From: Alphaproteobacteria bacterium
GTDB lineage: Bacteria > Pseudomonadota > Alphaproteobacteria > CAAGCB01 > CAG-977
DNA: 64,000 nucleotides
Reading direction: 5' to 3'
Assembly: GCA_017480385.1 (NCBI GenBank)
Contig: JAFVAT010000028.1
Span: 1 to 64,000, forward strand
Part shown: piece after piece, positions 9,078-16,990 of the stretch
How positions within the stretch are numbered: the stretch's first letter is position 1
Layout: each line of letters starts with the position of its first letter
Translations under genes and position numbers: made by a program
Notes under the pieces: generated by a model
What the model was told of the DNA's origin: nothing
Seen by the model: the letters and a program-made list of their open reading frames with translations, nothing else
Database searches by the model: none

Positions 9078-10091
9078 TTAACGTCTGTTTTTCAAATACC
9101 ATTCCACCGTTTTAACGATGCCGGTATCAAAGTTTTCGTCCGCTTTCCACCCCAGCTCCGTTTCAAGCTTTGTCGCGTCAATCGCATAGCGGCGGTCATG
9201 ACCGGCCCGATCTTTGACAAAAGTAATCAGATCGCTGTATTTTCCTTCTTTTCGGGGAACCTCCCGATCCAAAATCGCACAAATAGCATCAACAATCTGC
9301 AAATTATTGCGTTCGTTGCAACCGCCGATATTGTACGTTTCTCCGCTGCGTCCCCGATGATAAATCAGATCTATTGCTTTGCAGTGATCCAAGACATACA
9401 GCCAATCGCGAATATTTTTGCCGTCACCGTAAATCGGAATATTTTCTCCGTTCAAACATTTCCGGATAATTGTCGGAATCAGCTTTTCCCCATGCTGTTT
9501 CGGTCCGTAATTATTTGAACAGTTGGAGGTTGTCACATTCATACCGTATGTATGGTGATACGCACGCACCAACATGTCCGAAGACGCTTTGGAAGCAGAA
9601 TAAGGGGAATTCGGCGCATACGGCGTTGTTTCCGTAAAGAATCCCGTTTCGCCCAAAGTGCCATAGACTTCATCAGTGGAAATATGATGAAACCTGCATT
9701 TTTCATACCCTATTTTGACTTGTCCCGGTGCGTCCAGCCAATGGCGGCGGGCTGTTTCCAACAAAGTAAACGTTCCCAATACATTGGTTTTAATGAAAAT
9801 TTCGGGCCCCGTAATCGAATTGTCCACATGACTTTCGGCGGCAAAATGAATAACGCCGCGAATATCGTGCTCGGCAAAGATTTTTTCAACCAAGTCTTTA
9901 TCCGTAATATCTCCTTTGATAAAGATGTAATTCGGATTGCCGCGCACTTCGGCCAAATTGCGCTCATCGGCCGCATATGTCATTTTATCCAGATTAACCA
10001 ATTGAACATCTGGGTGAGCCGCCAAAAAATACGGAACAAAGTTTGATCCGATAAATCCGGCGCCGCCGGTGACTAAAATTTTTTCAGACAT
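9078..10091 (-). CDS. rfbB: dTDP-glucose 4,6-dehydratase
   Basis: 337-residue short-chain dehydrogenase/reductase that converts dTDP-glucose to dTDP-4-keto-6-deoxyglucose, the second step of dTDP-L-rhamnose synthesis. The NAD-binding motif TGGAGFIGSNF is at residues 8-18. STDEVYGTLG and YSASKASSDMLVRAYHHTYG (catalytic Tyr and Lys) follow. The ATG at 10091 is preferred to a TTG seven codons upstream because it matches the family start (MSEKILVTGG). It overlaps rfbD by 19 bp. Confidence 0.96.
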   Translation of the reverse strand: MSEKILVTGGAGFIGSNFVPYFLAAHPDVQLVNLDKMTYAADERNLAEVRGNPNYIFIKGDITDKDLVEKIFAEHDIRGVIHFAAESHVDNSITGPEIFIKTNVLGTFTLLETARRHWLDAPGQVKIGYEKCRFHHISTDEVYGTLGETGFFTETTPYAPNSPYSASKASSDMLVRAYHHTYGMNVTTSNCSNNYGPKQHGEKLIPTIIRKCLNGENIPIYGDGKNIRDWLYVLDHCKAIDLIYHRGRSGETYNIGGCNERNNLQIVDAICAILDREVPRKEGKYSDLITFVKDRAGHDRRYAIDATKLETELGWKADENFDTGIVKTVEWYLKNRR

Positions 10092-10891
10092 TTTTCCAAA
10101 CTTTCCTGCCAATGGGGAACTTCAATTCCCACAGATTTGATTTTAGATTTGTTTAAAACGGAATAAAAGGGCCGCTTTGCTTTTGTCGGATATTGATCCG
10201 ATCCGATCGGATCAACACAACAGGCCAGACCGGATAATTTCATGATCTCGCGCGCAAAATCATACCAGCTGCAAACGCCTTCATTCGAATAATGGTAAAT
10301 TTCTCTTGTCCCTTTTTTGATTTCCGGCAGCAGCGCAACAATCGCCCGCGCCAAATCCGATGCGCAGGTCGGCGTGCCGATCTGATCTGCAACAACCGAA
10401 ACTTTTTCCCGTTCCGCCCCTAACCGCCGCATTGTTTTTACAAAATTTGCGCCATAAGGACTGTAGAGCCACGCCGTTCGAATAACGGCACACGTTTCGG
10501 CGGTTTCCATTAACGCGATCTCGCCGTCACGTTTTGTTATACCGTAAACACTGACCGGCCCGGTCGGATCCGTTTCGACATAGGGCCTGTACCCCTGACC
10601 ATCAAAGACATAATCCGTTGAAATATGAACAACTTTAACCCCTACCGCGGCTAAATTCCGCACGCCGTCAACATTAACCGCGCGGCATTTTTCCGGTTCG
10701 TCTTCAGCCTTGTCCACAGCGGTATAAGCGGCGCAGTTAATAACCGCATCAACGTTATTTTCCCGTATAAAGGAACGAACGGCCGCACTGTCCGTGATAT
10801 CGAGCTGCGGCATATCAACACTTATCGCCTGAGGCAAAAGCGCCCGCAGTTCCGTCCCCAGCTGCCCGTTGCCTCCTGTAATTAAAAGCAT
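10073..10891 (-). CDS. rfbD: dTDP-4-dehydrorhamnose reductase
   Basis: 272-residue Rossmann reductase that makes dTDP-L-rhamnose, the last pathway step. The N-terminus MLLITGGNGQLGTELRALLP carries the dinucleotide-binding motif. VNVDGVRNLA, VHISTDYVFDG and YGITKRDGE (the Y-x-x-x-K active pair) are all present. The start overlaps the end of rfbC by 10 bp, and its own end overlaps rfbB by 19 bp, indicating tight translational coupling. Length is normal for the family. Confidence 0.96.
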   Translation of the reverse strand: MLLITGGNGQLGTELRALLPQAISVDMPQLDITDSAAVRSFIRENNVDAVINCAAYTAVDKAEDEPEKCRAVNVDGVRNLAAVGVKVVHISTDYVFDGQGYRPYVETDPTGPVSVYGITKRDGEIALMETAETCAVIRTAWLYSPYGANFVKTMRRLGAEREKVSVVADQIGTPTCASDLARAIVALLPEIKKGTREIYHYSNEGVCSWYDFAREIMKLSGLACCVDPIGSDQYPTKAKRPFYSVLNKSKIKSVGIEVPHWQESLEKCLKKF

Positions 10892-11421
10892 TCTTTCAAT
10901 CCCGGCAGAATCTTGTCTTTTTCAGACAAACACGCGCTTTCAAGCGGTACATGCCAATCAATTCCAAGCTCCGGATCGGCGCAGTTGATGCCGCCTTCCG
11001 ATTCTTTACAGTAGAAGTTATCGCATTTGTAAGAAAAAACAGCCGTTCTGGACAATACCGAGAAACCGTGGGCGAAACCGCGCGGAATAAACAGCTGCAA
11101 GTTATTGACATCGCTTAATTCCACCGCGACATACTGTCCGAAAGTATTTGATCCTGGGCGCAAATCAACGGCCACATCAAGAACGGAGCCCTGCAAAACA
11201 CGGACCAGCTTGGCCTGCGCATGCTCCCCTTTTTGAAAGTGCAGTCCCCGAATAACGCCGTAAGAAGACTTCGATTGATTATCCTGAACGAATTTTGCTT
11301 CAATTCCGGCTTCTTTAAATACGTTTTCATTATACGTTTCAAAAAAATACCCCCGGTCGTCCGAAAAAATGCGCGGTTCAAAAATAATAACGCCGGGAAT
11401 TTTCGTTTCAATAAAAGGCAT
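10882..11421 (-). CDS. rfbC: dTDP-4-dehydrorhamnose 3,5-epimerase
   Basis: 179-residue cupin-fold epimerase, third step of dTDP-L-rhamnose synthesis. Family motifs are seen in order: DDRGYFFETYNE, VQDNQSKSSYGVIRGLHFQ with the catalytic His, VLDVAVDLRPGS, and IPRGFAHGFSVLS. It lies 3 bp downstream of rfbA and overlaps rfbD by 10 bp, so the four rfb genes form one transcript. Confidence 0.97.
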   Translation of the reverse strand: MPFIETKIPGVIIFEPRIFSDDRGYFFETYNENVFKEAGIEAKFVQDNQSKSSYGVIRGLHFQKGEHAQAKLVRVLQGSVLDVAVDLRPGSNTFGQYVAVELSDVNNLQLFIPRGFAHGFSVLSRTAVFSYKCDNFYCKESEGGINCADPELGIDWHVPLESACLSEKDKILPGLKECF

Positions 11422-11424
11422 CGC

Positions 11425-12312
11425 TTACAGCTCCGGTGTTGAAATTTCGCCGTTGGCCAGCTTTAACAAATACTGCCCGTAGCCCGTTTTAGCCATTATC
11501 TGCCCTTGTTCATGCAGTTGCTCGCGGGAAATAAAGCCCTTGATGTAGGCGATTTCCTCCAAACAGGCGATTTTAATGCCCTTTCGTTTTTCAATCGCTT
11601 CGACATAAGAGCTGGCCTGAATCAAGCTGTCATGCGTTCCCGTATCGAACCAATCGATATCGCGGCTTAACACGTTGACTTTCAGCTTTCCGCGGCGCAG
11701 ATATTCTTTATTAACATCTGTGATTTCATATTCCCCGCGGGCAGAAGGCCTTAAATTTTTAGCAATTTCAATAACTTCATTATCATAGAAGTATAATCCG
11801 GGAACCGCATAATGCGATTTGGGCTTTGCCGGTTTTTCTTCAATGCTGACCGCGTTAAAATGACGATCGAACTCAACGACACCATAGCGTTCGGGATCCT
11901 GCACATAGCACCCGAAAACAACGGCCCCATCCGTAATTTTCGCCGCGCTTTCCAGCTGCTGCGTCAAAGCGTGTCCATGGAAAATATTATCCCCCAACAC
12001 CAAAGCCGCCGGTTCGTTTCCGACAAAATCCGCGCCGATCACAAAAGCTTGTGCCAAACCGTTCGGCACGGCCTGTTCTGCATAAGAAATATTCATGCCC
12101 AGATGAGAGCCGTCCCGGAACAGCCGTTTAAATCCCGGCAAATCCGTCGGCGTAGAGATAACTAGTACGTCCTTAATCCCGGCACGCATCAGCAATGACA
12201 TCGGATAATAAATCATCGGTTTGTCATAAACGGGAATCATCTGCTTCGACAGAGCTATCGTCGCCGGATAAAGTCTGGTCCCGGAGCCGCCTGCCAGAAT
12301 AATGCCTTTCAT
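11425..12312 (-). CDS. rfbA: Glucose-1-phosphate thymidylyltransferase
   Basis: 295-residue nucleotidyltransferase that makes dTDP-glucose from glucose-1-phosphate and dTTP, the entry step to dTDP-L-rhamnose. The N-terminal signature [20 protein letters not shown] is complete. [25 protein letters not shown] and [12 protein letters not shown] follow. First gene of the rfbA-rfbC-rfbD-rfbB operon. The ribosome-binding site CAGGGAG lies about 10 bp upstream. dTDP-rhamnose serves O-antigen or other surface polysaccharides; no glycosyltransferase is visible nearby. Confidence 0.97.
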   Translation of the reverse strand: MKGIILAGGSGTRLYPATIALSKQMIPVYDKPMIYYPMSLLMRAGIKDVLVISTPTDLPGFKRLFRDGSHLGMNISYAEQAVPNGLAQAFVIGADFVGNEPAALVLGDNIFHGHALTQQLESAAKITDGAVVFGCYVQDPERYGVVEFDRHFNAVSIEEKPAKPKSHYAVPGLYFYDNEVIEIAKNLRPSARGEYEITDVNKEYLRRGKLKVNVLSRDIDWFDTGTHDSLIQASSYVEAIEKRKGIKIACLEEIAYIKGFISREQLHEQGQIMAKTGYGQYLLKLANGEISTPEL

Positions 12313-12553
12313 AATCTTTAAATCTCCCTGATAATTTTTTCTAACCGTACCACAGCAAAAAACAAAAAAAAACCCTATCTGCTTAAAAATTTAAAACTTT
12401 TTTCCGCTTCTTTAACTCTGCTTTTTTTCAATCTTCTCCATAAATCAATCACTTGTCATAAATATTAAATTCACTCCTTACAAAAAAAGATATTGTTTTG
12501 ACAAATTTTTCTGCTATTCTGTCAATAGGTGTATTTTTTTTGTGAGGGGTGTC
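12313..12553. promoter_or_regulatory. Divergent intergenic region between rfbA and the repeat-protein gene
   Basis: 241 bp, very AT-rich, must drive rfbA leftward and the repeat-protein gene rightward. It contains TTGACA (12498-12503) and the inverted partner TGTCAA (12520-12525), which reads TTGACA on the other strand. Neither has a convincing -10 element at the correct distance, so exact promoters are not assigned. GAGGGG just before 12554 is the ribosome-binding site of the rightward gene. Confidence 0.45.
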
Positions 12554-15500
12554 ATGGATTTACCGGGATATATCAGGGATTTTCTGCAGACCAACTATTA
12601 CATTTCTGATGAAGACCTTGCTTTGCCGTTCGATCAAATGAAGCCGTATGTACGTGTTCTCATTTCGAATACATGCCTGCGCATGAAAGAAAACGGCGAG
12701 CTGGAACCAAAATCTGAAGAAGAAATTTTGGACGCTGCCCGCCAGCAATTCCATGCGGATATAGACTCGGACATCACCCCCTTTTCAGAAAAACAGCTGC
12801 AAAATTTCATTGATAACCAAAAAGTTTTAATGGGGTTGGCGAAATTAGCAGACAAACAAGATAAAAATCCGTCTGATTTCAGTTCCGTCGCTTCTTTGTT
12901 AACCATAAAGAGAATGACTTCCGAAGAATATGCGGATACGCCGAAGACATTTTCTAATTTTAAAAAAATTCGTGATGAAATTACAACCGAGCTTGAAATA
13001 AAGTATTATACTACCCGCTATTTTGAAGCTCAGGCTCAAGCAAAAACAGATCCGGACACATTGCAGTGTCAGTCTGTGGAAGACATCGCCATTATTTCTC
13101 AAATGGTTCAAACTAGGCAATCCGACAGAATTGCCGCCCGCTTCGGCTTGTCTGATACGCCGCAGGCACGCGCCGCTGCTAAAGGAGCCACATTGTCCTT
13201 TGCCATGGCGGAAGTAAAAACTTTTGCTAATCGTATTGAACAGCGGGTCAAAGAGTCGCCTTATGTTAAAAAAGTCAATGAATTAAACAATACGTTTCAG
13301 CAAAAATATCCTAAAACATATGTTGCGGCTAAAATCATTGCGAACGGTGCCGCAGCCATGACTTTAGGATCAGTCTTTTCGGCTTACCGCGCCGCTGCGG
13401 GCATCAATGGCATGCGCAAAGATTTTTCCGCTTATAAAAAAGAACATCCGGAAGAAAAAGGTAGCTTTTGGAAATTTATACGCAGCCCGAAAGGACGCCA
13501 ACAGTTAATGACCACCGGTCAAAATGTGCTGCGCATTATTCCCGGCATGCGCTCTGTCGGCATTGCTTTAAGTGCGGTTAAAAACTCTGACACCCTGCGA
13601 AACAGCGTCAAAGAAGCAAAAGAAAAAGGATTTGATAAAAAACGTGCCCTCAAAATCGGCGCAGCAGCAGTAGGATTGCTGGCCGTCTCTGTGACAGCGG
13701 CCTATGCCAATGATGAGGTCGCCGATATGGTGAATGATTGTATTTCTCATTCGTTTGGCGCCGTTAAAGACACTGTAGATAATGCCTTTGATTCTATTTC
13801 TTCATTTATTCCTCATTCTGTAGCAGACGCATCAACTCTGCCTGACACGACTGATATTTCCAGTTTAACAGATCACGCATCGACTCTAGCTGACACGGCG
13901 GGCGTCCCTAATTTAACAGAGCAGACGTTCGATTTTAATGATATGCCTTCAGCAGATACACCAAATATTTCAGAACAACTTTCTTCGGCAAATGAGGTAC
14001 CCGCCACAGACTTGGCAGCCGTCGAGCCTCCCGTTTCTCCTGAAGTTGAAGTAAATGCAGCACAGACACCCGCTGTTGATCCGATGACAAAAACGCCTGT
14101 TGTAGAATCGACCGCGGTTGAAACTTCCGCTGCAAATCAAGTCGAAACAAACGATGCCTCAACAACACCTCAGGTCGAAGAACAGTCAGCAGCGGTTGAT
14201 TTGGACAATTCGGCTACAGTTGACGGATCTACTCTGGATAAGAATTATTACAAAGTCGGCGATAATACCATGCTGGTAGAATCTTCTGACGGATCAAACA
14301 CCATTGTATTCGGGAACGGAGATTCTCAGGTTTCTTACCGCTTTATTGAAAAAGAGGACGGTAGTCTGCGTATGGTAACTCAGGGTAATATCTCTGTTGC
14401 TTCTTTGGACGAACAGGATACCGAGCTGTACCATAATCTAGTTGCTCAAGCACAGCAAACCGGGGATCATTCTCCATCCATTGCAGCGCAAAATGCTTTG
14501 AGAGATATCAAGATTGCCGAAGCTATTAAAGCAAACTATGCAGCCAATCCAACACCGGAATTGGAGGCACAATACGCATTATTGTCTCAAGGAGCCGCCA
14601 GACAAGGCGTTGCTCTGGGCGGAATTTCCGAAAACACCGAGGGATTGGAAAGAACCCTTCTGAGATCGGAAACAACAACCATTCACTCTGTATCGATCAG
14701 TTCGACGGGACAGGCATCCGGGACGATTGAACATGCCAACGGCAGCTCAACGTTTATCAACAAACATGATTACGGGACTTCCGTAACCCACAGCACGAGC
14801 GACGGCAACATTCATTCCGTTTCCGTCAAGAAAGACGGCTCCATTAGCGCGAGCGGGATGATTACCCGGGAGGTTGATCCGAACTCTAAGGGAGTGACGG
14901 TCACACGGACAACGTATGATACAAATTTAGGAAGTGCAAGCACCGTTCTGACAGATAATCAGACAGGCGCACACACGACCATACTGCATGACAGCAGTGA
15001 GGACAGTATCCGTTATGAAACCGGGACGGGTAATAATTCCGTTTCAGTTTCTAATACAGCCAGAGGTACGGTAATCAGCGCCAGTACCCGTCATGCCGAT
15101 TTAGGCAACGGAGAAACTTTGAAAGATGCCACGATCAGTTCGACGGGACAGGCATCCGGAACGATTGAACATGCCAACGGCAGCTCAACATTTATCAATA
15201 AACATGATTACGGGACTTCCGTAACTCACAGCACGGGCGACGGCGACATTCATTCTGTTTCCGTCAAGAAAGACGGCAGCATTAGTGCGAGCGGGATGAT
15301 TACCCGGGAGGTTGATCCGAACTCTAAGGGAGTGACGGTCACACGGACAACGTATGATACAAACTCAGGAAACGTGGAAACCGTTTTGACGAATAATCAA
15401 ACAGGCGATCATACTGTTATCCGCCGCACTAACAATGGTGTTTGCTTCAGAAAAGAAAACAATGCCAATCAAAGCAGTACTTCGGTTACGATTGACAACA

Positions 15501-15607
15501 GAGGCAATACAACCATTCAGACTAAAAACGGAAAAGGTATCAGCATATCAAGGAAAGATATTGAAACAGGCGCACGTCTTTTAAAAGGACTTTTTGGAGG
15601 ACGTTAG
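12554..15607 (+). CDS. Large repeat-containing protein of unknown function
   Basis: 1017 residues if the ATG at 12554 (after GAGGGG) is used. No family is recognised. The first ~350 residues are mostly charged and helical. A hydrophobic segment at about 366-387 (KIGAAAVGLLAVSVTAAYA) could span a membrane. No N-terminal signal peptide is seen. Residues ~416-556 form a Ser/Thr/Ala/Pro/Glu-rich low-complexity linker. The C-terminal third is a beta-type Gly/Ser/Thr-rich tandem repeat with a 146-residue period. Each copy carries SSTGQASGTIEHANGS and ITREVDPNSKGVTVTRTTYD. The layout suggests a surface or secreted display protein, but this is inference. It is followed after 9 bp by the LRR gene, whose ribosome-binding site overlaps this stop codon. 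Confidence 0.8.
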   Translation: MDLPGYIRDFLQTNYYISDEDLALPFDQMKPYVRVLISNTCLRMKENGELEPKSEEEILDAARQQFHADIDSDITPFSEKQLQNFIDNQKVLMGLAKLADKQDKNPSDFSSVASLLTIKRMTSEEYADTPKTFSNFKKIRDEITTELEIKYYTTRYFEAQAQAKTDPDTLQCQSVEDIAIISQMVQTRQSDRIAARFGLSDTPQARAAAKGATLSFAMAEVKTFANRIEQRVKESPYVKKVNELNNTFQQKYPKTYVAAKIIANGAAAMTLGSVFSAYRAAAGINGMRKDFSAYKKEHPEEKGSFWKFIRSPKGRQQLMTTGQNVLRIIPGMRSVGIALSAVKNSDTLRNSVKEAKEKGFDKKRALKIGAAAVGLLAVSVTAAYANDEVADMVNDCISHSFGAVKDTVDNAFDSISSFIPHSVADASTLPDTTDISSLTDHASTLADTAGVPNLTEQTFDFNDMPSADTPNISEQLSSANEVPATDLAAVEPPVSPEVEVNAAQTPAVDPMTKTPVVESTAVETSAANQVETNDASTTPQVEEQSAAVDLDNSATVDGSTLDKNYYKVGDNTMLVESSDGSNTIVFGNGDSQVSYRFIEKEDGSLRMVTQGNISVASLDEQDTELYHNLVAQAQQTGDHSPSIAAQNALRDIKIAEAIKANYAANPTPELEAQYALLSQGAARQGVALGGISENTEGLERTLLRSETTTIHSVSISSTGQASGTIEHANGSSTFINKHDYGTSVTHSTSDGNIHSVSVKKDGSISASGMITREVDPNSKGVTVTRTTYDTNLGSASTVLTDNQTGAHTTILHDSSEDSIRYETGTGNNSVSVSNTARGTVISASTRHADLGNGETLKDATISSTGQASGTIEHANGSSTFINKHDYGTSVTHSTGDGDIHSVSVKKDGSISASGMITREVDPNSKGVTVTRTTYDTNSGNVETVLTNNQTGDHTVIRRTNNGVCFRKENNANQSSTSVTIDNRGNTTIQTKNGKGISISRKDIETGARLLKGLFGGR
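14694..14925 (+). repeat. Copy 1 of a 438-bp-period tandem coding repeat
   Basis: This 232-bp block recurs at 15132-15363, exactly 438 bp downstream, with only a few base differences. It encodes the segment from SSTGQASGTIEHANGS to VTRTTYDTN. The sequence between and after the two copies is clearly related (VLT-NQTG-HT-I) but more diverged. Confidence 0.9.
15132..15363 (+). repeat. Copy 2 of the 438-bp-period tandem coding repeat
   Basis: Near-identical to 14694-14925, in the same reading frame and strand. The third-position identity suggests recent duplication or gene conversion inside the gene. Confidence 0.9.
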
Positions 15608-15616
15608 GAGAAAGCA

Positions 15617-16873
15617 ATGGGCTTTTTATCAGATATTTTCAAAGGAAAAAATAAATCCGTTAAACAGGAAAGAGAAAAAGAGCAGCCTTTTAATTGGCGT
15701 AAAGAGAACGGTGATTCTCTTTCCTACGGCACCGGTTTTTCTTTCGGACGGGCAAAAGAATTTACGGGACTTCGTAAAATCAAACCGCAGGAAGGGGACG
15801 CGGAATTTATTGCCGACAGAATGAGGGAGAGCTCTTTACGAGCTTTGCATTTGTCTTCCGATTGGTCTGAAACGCCTGAAGAACAAAAAGTTCTGTCAAC
15901 CGTTTGTGCCGAGCTGCCTGACAGCTCTCTCAGAGAACTGACGCTCAACGGCAATCTGACTGCCGAACAAAAAGCCGCTTTCTTTGAAGCTTTGCCCAAA
16001 ACACACATTCAAAAACTGTCTGTTGATTTCAGAATGACACCGGAAGAAGCCGAAAAATTTGGTCAGGCGATTTCCAAATTGCCTTTACAGACTCTGCGAC
16101 TAAGAAATTCCTATAACGAAGAGGAAGCCGTTCTGCCCGTTTTAAAGTACTTGCCCGTTTCCCTGCAGCATTTGGATTTGTCCGGCTGCACAAACTGCAC
16201 CGACAGGTCCATGGCAGAAATCGCGCCTTATATCGGTCGGGCAAATTTACACAGCGTTGATATGACGCAAACGCAGATCACGGATAAATACATTCCCGAA
16301 ATCATGGAAAAAGCGAAAAATCCGGATTTGCCGCCGATTATGGTTCAAACGCTTTGGACGAAGGTTTCCGATCAAGAAACCGTCGATGCCGAATTCCAAT
16401 ATTATCGCGATCAAAAAAAGATTCTTGATATCAGAACCGCGCAGCTGAGCCAGGTGACACACCGCTATGTTGTCATGAACGATGGCGTTATTTTGGGCTC
16501 CGCGCGCAGCAAACCCGAAGTGATGACGGATTACGCTTTAGCAGGTCGTTTGCATGAAGTCATGGACCGTGCAAACAAAGTCGGCAGACCGCTGACGGCG
16601 GACGAATTGACGACGCCTGCTCCGGACAGATACAGATCGCCCTTGCAGCTAGCAGCGGTCCGTCATGAATTGGACAAGGTTTTTGATCCGAAGAGGTGGA
16701 CAAATGCTCAGGAAATGCAAAAAGCATGGGACAGTCTGAAAAATCCGAAGTATACCATTCAAATGGACGGCAAGGACGGTCGCCCGTCATTTGAAGAAAA
16801 TAAAAAAATCGTGGAACGCAATTCGGTCGCCGCCTTGAAAACGCAGGTTTTAGCGGCAAAAAGAGACCGTTAA
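15617..16873 (+). CDS. Leucine-rich-repeat protein of unknown function
   Basis: 418 residues, no signal peptide or membrane segment. Residues ~65-230 contain leucine-rich repeats of the ribonuclease-inhibitor type, for example SSLRELTLNGNLTAEQKAAF, LQTLRLRNSYNEEE and SLQHLDLSGCTNCTDRSMAE. LRRs usually make protein-protein contacts. The remaining C-terminal half is charged, helical and unrecognised. The start ATG at 15617 has AGGAG overlapping the stop of the upstream repeat-protein gene, so the two genes are translated from one message. The pair is closed by a strong terminator at 16891. A partnership with the repeat protein is inferred from coupling only. Confidence 0.8.
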   Translation: MGFLSDIFKGKNKSVKQEREKEQPFNWRKENGDSLSYGTGFSFGRAKEFTGLRKIKPQEGDAEFIADRMRESSLRALHLSSDWSETPEEQKVLSTVCAELPDSSLRELTLNGNLTAEQKAAFFEALPKTHIQKLSVDFRMTPEEAEKFGQAISKLPLQTLRLRNSYNEEEAVLPVLKYLPVSLQHLDLSGCTNCTDRSMAEIAPYIGRANLHSVDMTQTQITDKYIPEIMEKAKNPDLPPIMVQTLWTKVSDQETVDAEFQYYRDQKKILDIRTAQLSQVTHRYVVMNDGVILGSARSKPEVMTDYALAGRLHEVMDRANKVGRPLTADELTTPAPDRYRSPLQLAAVRHELDKVFDPKRWTNAQEMQKAWDSLKNPKYTIQMDGKDGRPSFEENKKIVERNSVAALKTQVLAAKRDR

Positions 16874-16890
16874 AAAACAAAATCGAAAAG

Positions 16891-16912
16891 GCCTGCTTCG
16901 GCAGGCTTTTTT
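16891..16912 (+). terminator. Intrinsic terminator of the repeat/LRR operon
   Basis: GCCTGC (16891-16896), TTCG tetraloop, GCAGGC (16901-16906), then a run of six T. This is a textbook Rho-independent terminator, 17 bp after the LRR gene. Confidence 0.9.
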
Positions 16913-16940
16913 CTTTCTTTAAAAGACATTGTTTTGGTTC

Positions 16941-16970
16941 TTGAAATCGCCCTGCTTTTCGAGGTAAAAA
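16941..16970 (+). promoter_or_regulatory. Likely promoter of the uvrD-prmA-pepP-trkH operon
   Basis: TTGAAA (16941-16946), an 18-bp spacer and TAAAAA (16965-16970), directly after the terminator and 20 bp before the helicase start. The hexamers match sigma-70 consensus moderately. Confidence 0.5.
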
Positions 16971-16990
16971 TAAAAAACGAAAGCAGATAA

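Noticed and set aside
10092-10112. Upstream TTG start for rfbB
   Set aside because: The ATG at 10091 matches the family N-terminus and the TTG has no ribosome-binding site.
12498-12525. TTGACA ... TGTCAA as a pair of promoters
   Set aside because: Both hexamers match the -35 consensus, but neither has an acceptable -10 at 16-18 bp, so I did not assign promoters.
14694-15363. Possible CRISPR or intergenic repeat
   Set aside because: The repeats are long, in frame and part of one protein-coding gene.
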